From Dictyobacter kobayashii (lineage in GTDB: Bacteria > Chloroflexota > Ktedonobacteria > Ktedonobacterales > Ktedonobacteraceae): 64,000 nt of DNA. The DNA lies in the NCBI RefSeq assembly GCF_003967555.1, contig NZ_BIFS01000002.1:2418001-2482000 (forward strand), read 5' to 3'. The notes under the pieces were generated by a model that saw only the letters and a list, made by a program, of their open reading frames with translations, made no database searches and was not told the origin of the DNA. Numbering within the stretch: position 1 is the first letter of the stretch; the number at the start of each line of letters is the position of its first letter. Shown one piece after another: positions 25,300-33,864 of this stretch. Made by a program: the position numbers and the translations under genes.

Positions 25300-26196
25300 T
25301 CACTGGTTTTTTTTTGTCGCTGGCTTGATAATATCCAGGCGCAGCAGCGGCAGGTGGGTGTGTTCGGCTACCTGGGCATTGACCTGCTCGATCAGGGTGT
25401 CATAATAGTTGTGGTCGGCGAAGTTGTTCGCTGCTTTCAACAAGTAGTTTCCGAGCGTTGCATCCTTGGACCAGCGCACAATGACCTGTTCGTTTGACAG
25501 TTCAAACGTTTGCCCGCCTCCATAACTATTGCTGCTATATTGAGCAAACAGGCGTGCATCTTGCCAGCGGATGCGATATTCCTGCCTCTGATAGCGTGTC
25601 GTGATGCCCTCTTCATCTATCTCAATGTGTTGCCTCAAGAAATAGGCCTGGTAGGCTAATCCCAGTAAAAATACGAGTATTATAGAGAAAAGTAGGGAGC
25701 CAGATATGACCACAAAAAAATAGCCATCACTGCCATCTGCTCTCCACAATACATATCCCACAAGCGCTAGCAGCAAGAGAATAAGCAATGTTATACCGGT
25801 GATAATAATGGCTTTGCGGTTCCAGTCCAGGGATACAACAAGCGGCAGTGGTGCTGCTTCAGGCGCTGGAACTCTGGCAGATTGGATCTGCGGGGATATA
25901 CCATTATGTAACATATCCAGGCGGCGTGCCCCGATGCGTAGCCAGTGTCGTTCGTTCGAGATCTGTTGGTAAACAGTTTGTAGCAGCCATAAGCTCAACA
26001 TGAAAAGGCTACCAAGGATGGTGAAGAGTTTTTCACCCGTAAAGAAGCCTGCTAGAAAATATGCGATGCCGCTCAAAAAGAGCAGGCTCAGGAAGATGCT
26101 CACGATGCGCATGATGCGCATCATGCGCCAGATCGGATCGGTGCGTTTGATCTCCTTGCTCAGTGTCGCATCGGGCAGCTTATTTAGATCCTTCAT
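25300..26196 (-). CDS. Paralogous membrane protein, B-type module
   Basis: The 298-residue protein starts with a charged segment (LSKEIKRTDPIWRMMRIMR) and has two plus two membrane segments. Its soluble end carries EIDEEGITTRYQRQEYRIRW, QDARLFAQYSS, FELSNEQVIVRWS and EHTHLPLLRLD. It closely resembles the N-terminal half of the 601-residue protein at 27177-28982. It is part of a four-gene tandem array. Confidence 0.65.
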   Translation of the reverse strand: MKDLNKLPDATLSKEIKRTDPIWRMMRIMRIVSIFLSLLFLSGIAYFLAGFFTGEKLFTILGSLFMLSLWLLQTVYQQISNERHWLRIGARRLDMLHNGISPQIQSARVPAPEAAPLPLVVSLDWNRKAIIITGITLLILLLLALVGYVLWRADGSDGYFFVVISGSLLFSIILVFLLGLAYQAYFLRQHIEIDEEGITTRYQRQEYRIRWQDARLFAQYSSNSYGGGQTFELSNEQVIVRWSKDATLGNYLLKAANNFADHNYYDTLIEQVNAQVAEHTHLPLLRLDIIKPATKKNQ

Positions 26197-26224
26197 TGGT
26201 TGTTTCCATATTCTGTTTTAATGA

Positions 26225-27175
26225 TTATTGATTCGCGGATTGAGCATAACTATTTCTCTTATTTTTTCGGGTTGGCATCGGTACTGCGTCCAGATCGACC
26301 AGGGGTAGGTTGGTACGCTCTTTGATGTAGCCGAGCAGTTGCTGATGCCAGTGGTCATAGGCGTCCTGGTCGAGTGCGGGCCGCGTCTCTAGCCAGGATG
26401 AGAGCTTAAACTGGTGTCGCCAGCGGATAATCTTCTGGGGAGTGGCCAGTTCATAATAGCGAGTATATTTGTTAGTACCAACCGTGAAGAGTGTGGATGG
26501 TCCTTTATAGGTTGCAAAGAAGCGGATATTCTGCCATGGCAATGGCTCCCTGATCTTATCCAGCGCGGCAGCGATGTCGTTCTCGCGCACTTCTACATAG
26601 GGCCATTTAGGTTTGCGGCGCTGTACATATGTTGTAATAAGTGCCAATATACCTACCATCAAAGCGACTCCGGTGCTTATCAATAAAGTATTGAATAAGG
26701 GCAAATTGGGTAATGATACGCAGATTAATACCATTAAGATGAAGCTATATAGTAGGATAAGCAGGAACAAAGTGTTTAATTTTGTAGTGGTCGCAATTCT
26801 TGTTGGTTGTGGCAGTTCAAGCGATGGGATAGGCTGATCCGAGGCCAGATAGTTCTCGGGCTGCCAAAATGCCAGCTGTCTTTTCTGTTGTAATGCGCGC
26901 CAGTAGCGCAACGGGAAATAGAAATTATCGATAAAGGTTATAAAATTCAATAAAGTAATCAAACATATGATAATGTCTCTGAGAAATTGGCGGCTTACAA
27001 GAACATGGATTATGTCTGAATAATCGTCGATAGATAAAAAAAATACCGAAGATAATATCATAATGGATGCGATACTATAAACAATTAAGAATGTCTTGAG
27101 CGGTATCTGCCCCTGTGTGGCTAACTGTGGATCTTCTGGCGCAAAGGTTGCGTCACTAAAATGATTCTTGACCAT
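26225..27175 (-). CDS. Paralogous membrane protein, A-type module
   Basis: The 316-residue protein is a close paralogue of the gene at 24349-25242: FSDATFAPEDPQLATQGQ at the start, LRYWRALQQKRQLAFWQP in the loop, VEVRENDIAAALDKIREPL, WQNIRFFATYKG and IKERTNLPLVDLD at the end. Its start lies one base after the stop of the upstream gene, so translation is probably coupled. Confidence 0.65.
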   Translation of the reverse strand: MVKNHFSDATFAPEDPQLATQGQIPLKTFLIVYSIASIMILSSVFFLSIDDYSDIIHVLVSRQFLRDIIICLITLLNFITFIDNFYFPLRYWRALQQKRQLAFWQPENYLASDQPIPSLELPQPTRIATTTKLNTLFLLILLYSFILMVLICVSLPNLPLFNTLLISTGVALMVGILALITTYVQRRKPKWPYVEVRENDIAAALDKIREPLPWQNIRFFATYKGPSTLFTVGTNKYTRYYELATPQKIIRWRHQFKLSSWLETRPALDQDAYDHWHQQLLGYIKERTNLPLVDLDAVPMPTRKNKRNSYAQSANQ

Positions 27176-27176
27176 G

Positions 27177-28982
27177 CTATTTCATCTCTTCTGTATTTAA
27201 ATCTAATAAGGGACATTGGGTACGTGCTGTAATGTAGCTGGCCAGGGCTTGTGACCAGTTTTCGTATTGCTCCTGGCCCATTTTGGGTTCGGTCGTGATG
27301 AAGGAGAAGCGGCCCCCGTTCACGAACCAGCGCACTACTGTTTGCTGGCTGGCAAGCTCATAGTAATGATTGCGTGGAGATCGTCGCCGCAGTTGCAGGC
27401 TCTGGTAGCGCGCAAACAGTCGGGCGTCCTGCCAGTTGATATAGCTATCAATCATATTGAGGCGCGTCGAGATGCCATGAGAGCTGACCTCAATGCGTCG
27501 CTGCGAGGAGCGCTGGATAAATGGGGTCATAAGGACACTCATCAGCAGCGCTACTACCAGCGAGATCAGGAGCCCAACGGGTTCCAGGTGTTGATGAATC
27601 AGGCCATTGATGAGGCTGCCATTCACAAGCGACCAGATTATGAAGGATTCTATAAAAAGTATGGTAAAGAGGTAACTGGCGCGGCTGCGAATGATCAGGC
27701 TGGCTGGTTGTGGTAATTCGGCGGTTGGCATGGGTTGAGGGGATACCTCAAAAGTGGCCGGCGTTTGTGAGGCGCGCTGGCGCAGGCTGGCTATGCGCTG
27801 CCAGTAGCGTTGGCTGACCGATAGGATGCCCAGTGTGAGTGCAAATACCACGAACAGCATCCCACCGATCACCAGCCAGAAGCCATTGCCAAAGCTTTGT
27901 AGTGGAGGGATGACCAGTAGATGGGCCAGGCTTAGTATCCCATAGATGAACAACAGCAGGCTAACCCCGCACGCTATGAGCATTGCCCGTCCGCTCTCGC
28001 CCCGCCACTGTAAGCGTTGTACCAGCGGATCATACTGTGCCAGCGGTATGGCCGTGGATGCCGCTTCGGTCTGTGGATTGGTAAGGCCCTGCAGGCGTTG
28101 TCGCACCTCTGAATTGAGTTTGATCGGCGAGGCGTTATCCAGGCGTATTAGCGGCAAGCTTGTATGCTCAGCCACCAGGGCATTCACACGGCTAATTAGC
28201 CAGTTGTAGTCCTGCTTGCCAGTCGTGTTACTCATGGCCTTCAGCAAAAAGTTTCCTAGAAATTCGCCCTGGGACCAGCGTACAATGACCTGTTCGTTGG
28301 AGATCTCAAAGATCTGCTTATATTGCCCCATGGCGCCTGAGCCATACTGCGCGAAGATGCGCGCATCTTGCCAGCGCATGTGATATTCCTGGCCTCGGAA
28401 GCGAGTCGTAATGCCATCCTCGCTGACCTCGATACGTTGCCGCAAGAAATATGCCTGGTAGGCCAGTGAGAGCAATATCATGACAACCACAAAAAAGATA
28501 ATTACAGATAAGAGCATGGCTATAAAGACATTTTGATCAGAAGTCCCCGGCCAGAGAAATACTGCCACTACCACTACAATAAAGATCGCCGTCGCTACAC
28601 CAATGATGATAAGCACATTGCGCTTCCAATCCAGCGCTACCACAAATGGTAGAGCTGCTGGTTGCTTGGCAGGATCTTTTACTATTTGCCCCTGCATCGG
28701 TACATCATTGTGTAATGCATACAGGCGGCGCTCCCCGACACGCAACCAATGCCGTTCTTGTCGTATCTGGGTGAAGATAAGCTGAAGTAACAATATACCA
28801 AACAGAATGATGCCAAAGGTGGGGTTTTGTGTGCTACTGTACAGTGAGATATAAAAAGCAATGATGACCAGATAAGCGAGCCCTTGAAGAATGCTGATAC
28901 CACGATCGATGCGTAGAGATTTCCAGATAGGATCGTAGCGCTTGAGGGCCTGGTGCTGTTCTGCATTATACCTGTTATTCAT
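27177..28982 (-). CDS. Two-module membrane protein (B-type plus related second module)
   Basis: The 601-residue protein consists of two complete copies of the family fold. Module 1 ends with VSEDGITTRFRGQEYHMRW, QDARIFAQYGS, FEISNEQVIVRW and EHTSLPLIRLD near residue 290. Module 2 has its own four membrane segments, then VSSHGISTRLNMIDSYINW, QDARLFARYQ, YYELASQQTVVRW and TARTQCPLLDLN. It is first in the four-gene array. The order B+A', A, B, A suggests repeated pairwise duplication and one fusion. Confidence 0.68.
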   Translation of the reverse strand: MNNRYNAEQHQALKRYDPIWKSLRIDRGISILQGLAYLVIIAFYISLYSSTQNPTFGIILFGILLLQLIFTQIRQERHWLRVGERRLYALHNDVPMQGQIVKDPAKQPAALPFVVALDWKRNVLIIIGVATAIFIVVVVAVFLWPGTSDQNVFIAMLLSVIIFFVVVMILLSLAYQAYFLRQRIEVSEDGITTRFRGQEYHMRWQDARIFAQYGSGAMGQYKQIFEISNEQVIVRWSQGEFLGNFLLKAMSNTTGKQDYNWLISRVNALVAEHTSLPLIRLDNASPIKLNSEVRQRLQGLTNPQTEAASTAIPLAQYDPLVQRLQWRGESGRAMLIACGVSLLLFIYGILSLAHLLVIPPLQSFGNGFWLVIGGMLFVVFALTLGILSVSQRYWQRIASLRQRASQTPATFEVSPQPMPTAELPQPASLIIRSRASYLFTILFIESFIIWSLVNGSLINGLIHQHLEPVGLLISLVVALLMSVLMTPFIQRSSQRRIEVSSHGISTRLNMIDSYINWQDARLFARYQSLQLRRRSPRNHYYELASQQTVVRWFVNGGRFSFITTEPKMGQEQYENWSQALASYITARTQCPLLDLNTEEMK

Positions 28983-29347
28983 ATGCTGATGTCACATCCT
29001 TGTTATGTGTCTTCCTAATAACGTCTTATATTTTATAAATCTTCTGGTCTTTTGTTGGCGCTATATGGGTTTGATAAGATTAGATATGTAGTTTAATCTA
29101 TAGTTGATACGTCAAAGAGTCTTTTAACGCTTCATTTTTTCAGGCCTGATTATTATGTTTATTCTGTTGTATGTCAATATGCAAATAAAAAATGTCTATC
29201 GCCATGAATTGAGTAGTTACCAAAATGCCCACGAATAACGTGTTTGGTCGTGATATATTGCCTATTTAAAAGCTAGAACAAACATGCTAAACTAGCTGGA
29301 GCGTGTGAAGACGCTCTGCGCGCTCCAGCAATAATAGTTGTTTGGCC
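28983..29347. other. AT-rich intergenic stretch
   Basis: This 365-base gap lies between the membrane-protein array and the convergently placed alkyltransferase-like gene. It is clearly more AT-rich than the genes around it and probably carries the promoter of the array. I see no ORF or repeat of note. Confidence 0.4.
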
Positions 29348-29807
29348 TATGCGTCTTTGAAGGGGGAGGCGGGATCGGTCTGGAGCAGGTTGAGGGTACG
29401 GGCATTGGGTTCGACCGGCTGGCTCTCTGCCGCGGCTAGAATCTGTTGCAGCTCCTCTGCGCTCAGGTCGCGGGCGGGGTCCCAGCCATAGCGTTTGAGG
29501 TCCACGCGTCCATCGGGAGGAATGTGACGCCATCAGCTTCGAGGAGCTGGCGCATACGGCCGATCTGTCCAAAGGCCCGGCTACCGCTGAGCTCACCCTT
29601 ACTATTGATGACGCGCTGGGCTGGTGTAGAGTCGCTGGCCTCATGCATGATCCAACCGATCATGCGGGCGCCACGTGGATAGCCGAGGGCTTTGCCGATC
29701 CAGCTATAGGTTGTAACCCTGCCCTGTGGACACGCCTGGACGAGCGCGAAGACCTGGGCCATTACTGTACTGATCTGGTGACGGGTGGCATCGGATTCAT
29801 TTGCCAT
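29348..29807 (-). CDS. Alkyltransferase-like (ATL) DNA-repair protein (one frameshift)
   Basis: MGMT-fold protein that would bind O6-alkylguanine and hand it to excision repair. FALVQACPQGRVTTYSWIGKALGYPRGARMIGW and SKGELSG are family text; the active-site PCHRV is PAQRV, so the acceptor cysteine is alanine and no alkyl transfer can occur. The frame breaks near 29516; one added base in the G run restores the tail DGRVDLKRYGWDP and an end near 29348, about 152 residues. Confidence 0.85.
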
Positions 29808-29873
29808 ACAGATAACTCCATCTCTATCGTTCTTGTTCGCTGTTTTATGGGAACTCTTTGATAGTACCGTATT

Positions 29874-31349
29874 TTAATGCATAATGAAAGGTCCTGACCG
29901 CATATCGGCGGCTTGTACGATACGTTGGTAGGCAGCAGCCTCGATGAAACGTAGCGGAAGCCCCTCTTTGCTGGCATGGGCCTGACTGAAAATACATTTG
30001 CCTGCTTGATCGTTGCAGTAGAGGAGGAGGCGTTGGGGCTCTCTGGCGATTGGTGCGCGGTGGCTTGTAATACGGGCACGACACCAGGGCAATGAGAAAA
30101 CAGGCTACCAGCATAGCTTTGTGAGCCAGGGTCGCTGGCATTGTCTGGAGCTGGATCGATGGTGATGCCCAGGCGACAGGGGAGAAGACCCCATGTGCCA
30201 GTCTCGGTGCGGCGGATGGCCTCGCAGGCGCAGAGCAGGGCGGCTGTGCGGTAGCGTTGGTGGCGCGCAAGCAATGGATGGCTGGTACCCAGAATGATGT
30301 CTACTTCCCGGTTGGATAGTGGCTGTTTACTGCCGCTTGCTTGTAGACGATAGGTTGCCAGTAGATAGGCGATCAGGCCCCGGTACGCCTCATTTTTGTC
30401 GTCTTCGGTCTGCGGCCAGGGAGGTCAGCGCTGGCACTCAGGTAGATGTCGCGGTGAGAGAGGGTGTGGATGTTCGAGAGGGAGGGGATATTCAGGAGGA
30501 GAAAGGTGAGCTGGAGCGGCTTCCAACTCCGATTGGCGGGCTGGTCCAACGTGAGTAAAACCGAGTGATCATTATGGGCACTGGTACCGCTCTCGCTGAA
30601 CAGGGTATGGATGCGCTGTAGCCACATGGTGCGGTTCATGAAGGAGAAGGCCCGGGCAGCCTGTAGATTGGTTCCTAGCATGGTAATACCGGCGCGAATA
30701 CCCTGTAGGGCCTGTTGTGCTGACTGTAGAGCCCCGGTGCTTTGTCGCATTGAAGGATTTTTATAACTGGTCTGCTCGTTGAGCCAGTGACTATACGCCG
30801 AGGCGAGTGGCTGTAGCATAGCGGAGAGTTCACCGGGGTCCGCATTGGCCAGCTGGAACATATCCAGTCCGCTACCAGCCTCTTCCTCGCTATCGATGCG
30901 GATGCGTTTGAGCAAGGTGCGTTCAGACTCATCTTCAACAAACTGGATGGACTCGAACTCCTCCTCTCCATAGGAGAAGGTAGGTTGTGGCTGGTAGTCC
31001 GCTAGCGCGCGGGGTGCGTTTCATCGTCCGGTAGCCAGAGTTCAGGGAGGCGTGTGGATTGTGAAGGGAGGTGGGGCAGTCGTATGGTCTGGTCAGCTCT
31101 TTGTGTTGCGAGGGCATTAAAGGCAGCTTCCACCAGAGGGGTGAATGCTTCTGGAATGGTGTCGCCCCCAATAATGTCGAAGTGCTCAACCAGGTTCAGG
31201 TGCTGAAAAAGGACCTCCAGTTGTTTTTGGAGGACAGGTGGTCTGACATCACTCCAATCCAGGCACCACTGGCCGCTACGTAAATTCGCGTTGATTGCGG
31301 TCAACGTAGCGGACGGCGGAAGTTGTTGGGGTAGGCGCAAGGTACGCAT
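29874..31349 (-). CDS. DrmA-like helicase homologue, truncated and lacking Walker A (three frameshifts)
   Basis: Read through three one-base breaks (near 31004, 30422 and 30086), the product is about 492 residues. It matches the central part of DISARM DrmA-type helicases as I remember them: AFSFMNRTMWLQRIH, SWKPLQLTFLLLNIPSL, the ADLLWFPTGGGKTEAYLGL region, TAALLCACEAIRR and a zinc ribbon CPWC ... CNDQAGKC. The P-loop here reads WPQTEDDKNEAYRGL, so the GGG of GGGKT is lost, and the protein stops soon after the zinc ribbon without DExH or later motifs. It begins 16 bases after the UvrD-type gene, implying an operon. It is either a decayed remnant or a non-catalytic partner. Confidence 0.55.
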
Positions 31350-31364
31350 GGCTGACTCCTGCTC

Positions 31365-33515
31365 TCAAATAGTACCGTGTAGGTTCCAATAGGCCTCTTC
31401 GAAGCCTTGCAGTAATGGATTGGTGGTTTGATGGGGGATCACGACCAGCAGGGCCCGCATCGCCCTCGTCATGCCGACGAAAAGGGTGCGGCGCTCACGG
31501 TGCAGGATCTCCTCGATCTCTTCCGGGGTCCCCTGTGCTGGCAGCGCGGGATAGCTGCTGGTGGTAAAACCGGCCAGGGCAACAATAGGGAACTCCAGTC
31601 CTTTGGATGATTTGAGGGTGAGGATCTTGACACCGGAATGTGAGAGATCCAGGTCGCGGCCCGCCATAAAGGTGGCCTCGATGCCGCTCTCGGTCAGTGC
31701 GGCTGCTAAGGCGCGCCCTACCTGATCGCTGGGACAGAGGATGGCGCACGAGCCGAGGGTGAGGCGCAGGTGGAGGCTGGCCTTTTTGAAGAAGTTTTTG
31801 AGTAGTTTGACTTCATAGGCGTTGTTGATGACGGTGCGTGCATCGGGCAGCGGACCATTGTTACTATATTGGTATTGCTGTTGGTATTGCTGTTGGTATT
31901 GCTGTTCCCCTGTTTCGTCGGGCTCCAATGCGCTGTTCCTGAGATATGAGCGCGCGGCCTCGCTAATCTCGAGCGTTGAGCGATAATTGGCGCGCAAAAT
32001 ATTGGTGCGACCCTGGAATTTTAAATCTTGATGTACATCCGACCAGGAGAAGCTATTGCCATAAATAGACTGATTGGCATCCGCGGTCACAAAGAGACGG
32101 TTGGGGGCTTTGCAGACTTGCAGCAGCAGGCGCAATGAACTGGGATCGAGATCCTGGGCTTCATCAATCACGACGGCGTCAAAAGAATGATAGAGTGGAC
32201 TTTTCGGCGTCAGGACCTCGGCGCGGGCACGGCGCTGCTGCCAGGTCTCTTTTCCGGCCGCCTGCAATATCTGGCACCAGCGCTGGTAAACCTGCCAGAC
32301 AGCGGCCCGATGGGTTGAGCTCAGGCGTAGTTTGCGCCCGTTACGCGTCGTTTTCTGATAATCCGCCAGGGTGCTGATCTGGCGTCCAATGATGACGGCA
32401 TGGAACTCTTGCAGCAGGTAGTCCGTCCCCATCTGTTCAATGATGCGCTTCTGGACCTGCACTTGAAGCTTACTGCCGCTAAATGTTGTTTCGGCTATGG
32501 CCTGGCGTGTCAATTCCTGCATCTCACTATTGCTATTGAAGAGGGCTGGAAACTTGGCCATGCCGCAGCTGTTTAAGACCTGGTACACAATGCTATCGGC
32601 CATATCGACCTGCACATAGCGGGCATTTTCGCCCAGCAATTGCTTTAATTGCTGTTGCGATGACTTAACCAGGGCATTCGTATAGGTGGTGAAGAGCAGG
32701 GTAGGCGTTTTATGGCCCTGTTGGAGCAGCCGCTCGAGCAGTGAACGAATCCTATACAGGGCGACCGTACTCTTCCCGGTCCCGGGTCCTCCCTTAACCA
32801 GCGTAGGACCTGACGTGCTGAGCGACCAATGGGCATATTTTTCTTGCTCCGGCGATAGTTTCAGCAAGAAATTGAGCAGCTCGCCTTCTTTATAACGGAG
32901 GAGGTCTTCGACTTCATTGAGGACCAGATCCTGCTGTTGCATGGCCTCACTCAATGGAGGAGCATAGAGGTAATCCATCAGCCTGGTCATCGTGTCTTGA
33001 TCGACGCCCGGACAATTGATCAGCTCTTCTTCGTCGGTGATGCGTAGCAGGCGAGGATAATATGCCTGATTGATGCGAAGTTTTTGTAGCATCTCAATCG
33101 TAATCGGCTCTGGCAGCGCTTGATTGGTCGTGTGTGTATAGACATGCTCCCAATCAGTACGAGGGGTAGGAGGTAATTCGCTCTCATCCAGCTCCAATTC
33201 ATTCAGCTCATCTGCATCTGGAGCATCTTCTGGCGCGCCTTCATCTTTATAGGTGCTTTCATTGCGGCGATCTATCTTGTAAATGGAGACCATGTGTTGA
33301 TTGTAGGTATAAAAAATACGGTAGCGGCCCGAGCGAATGCGATAAGGTTTTCCCGGCACATGAAGCAGCTGTTTCTTCGTCCTGCCATCAGGTCGTGGAT
33401 CTTGTATCAGTAGCGTGATTTTCTCCATGACCTGTTGCACCTCTTTGGGCGGTAATTTCATGATATCTAAAAGTACAACAGGCTTAATCAGTGGTTGCCA
33501 TTGTGTTTTTGTCAC
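31365..33515 (-). CDS. UvrD/PcrA-like superfamily I helicase with N-terminal RelE/ParE-like domain
   Basis: Residues about 10-85 match a RelE/ParE toxin fold (VMEKITLLIQDPRPDGRTKK, GKPYRIRSGRYRIFYTYN). The rest is a superfamily I helicase: Walker A GGPGTGKSTVALYRI, Walker B AVVIDEAQDLDPSS, motif III TADANQSIYG, motif IV LRANYRSTLEIS, motif V LKSSKGLEFPIV and motif VI FVGMTRAMRALLV. The GTG at 33515 has AAGGA nine bases upstream and is preferred over a TTG six codons earlier. The DrmA-like gene follows, which suggests a defence or DNA-processing role. The frame is intact. Confidence 0.87.
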   Translation of the reverse strand: MTKTQWQPLIKPVVLLDIMKLPPKEVQQVMEKITLLIQDPRPDGRTKKQLLHVPGKPYRIRSGRYRIFYTYNQHMVSIYKIDRRNESTYKDEGAPEDAPDADELNELELDESELPPTPRTDWEHVYTHTTNQALPEPITIEMLQKLRINQAYYPRLLRITDEEELINCPGVDQDTMTRLMDYLYAPPLSEAMQQQDLVLNEVEDLLRYKEGELLNFLLKLSPEQEKYAHWSLSTSGPTLVKGGPGTGKSTVALYRIRSLLERLLQQGHKTPTLLFTTYTNALVKSSQQQLKQLLGENARYVQVDMADSIVYQVLNSCGMAKFPALFNSNSEMQELTRQAIAETTFSGSKLQVQVQKRIIEQMGTDYLLQEFHAVIIGRQISTLADYQKTTRNGRKLRLSSTHRAAVWQVYQRWCQILQAAGKETWQQRRARAEVLTPKSPLYHSFDAVVIDEAQDLDPSSLRLLLQVCKAPNRLFVTADANQSIYGNSFSWSDVHQDLKFQGRTNILRANYRSTLEISEAARSYLRNSALEPDETGEQQYQQQYQQQYQYSNNGPLPDARTVINNAYEVKLLKNFFKKASLHLRLTLGSCAILCPSDQVGRALAAALTESGIEATFMAGRDLDLSHSGVKILTLKSSKGLEFPIVALAGFTTSSYPALPAQGTPEEIEEILHRERRTLFVGMTRAMRALLVVIPHQTTNPLLQGFEEAYWNLHGTI

Positions 33516-33741
33516 CGATGAGATCCTTCCCAATGGTCGTGTGTCAGCTGCATTACATACACTTTTTAAAGAGATGATGACTATTATACTGGTGTTTCTG
33601 AAAAAATACTACTACAAAAGGATGGGTAGCCTATCTATCTACACACCACTGTGACGTATTAATGCTGTGGGTATGTCTGGTTCTGATGTTCGCCGCGCTC
33701 TTCGCGCCTGAGTTTGCGCGCTTTCGGCGCTCAAGAAGCAT

Positions 33742-33809
33742 CTTGTGTGGTGTAAAAGTGAGCTTTACACCACACAAGAAAAAAAGAGGCGGGCGCGTCT
33801 GCGCCCGCC
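33742..33809 (-). terminator. Two adjacent hairpins after nadE
   Basis: GGCGGGCGCG / CGCGCCCGCC-type stem at 33788-33809 is followed on the minus strand by a run of seven T (33778-33787), a good intrinsic terminator for nadE. A second hairpin (33742-33756 with 33764-33778, 15-bp arms) lies just beyond and may serve the opposite side. The remainder of the 349-base gap (33516-33864) holds no gene. Confidence 0.75.
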
Positions 33810-33864
33810 CACAAATGAACGAGATGCTTGCCTGCGAATTGCACATTCGCCAGGTCAAAGATGA

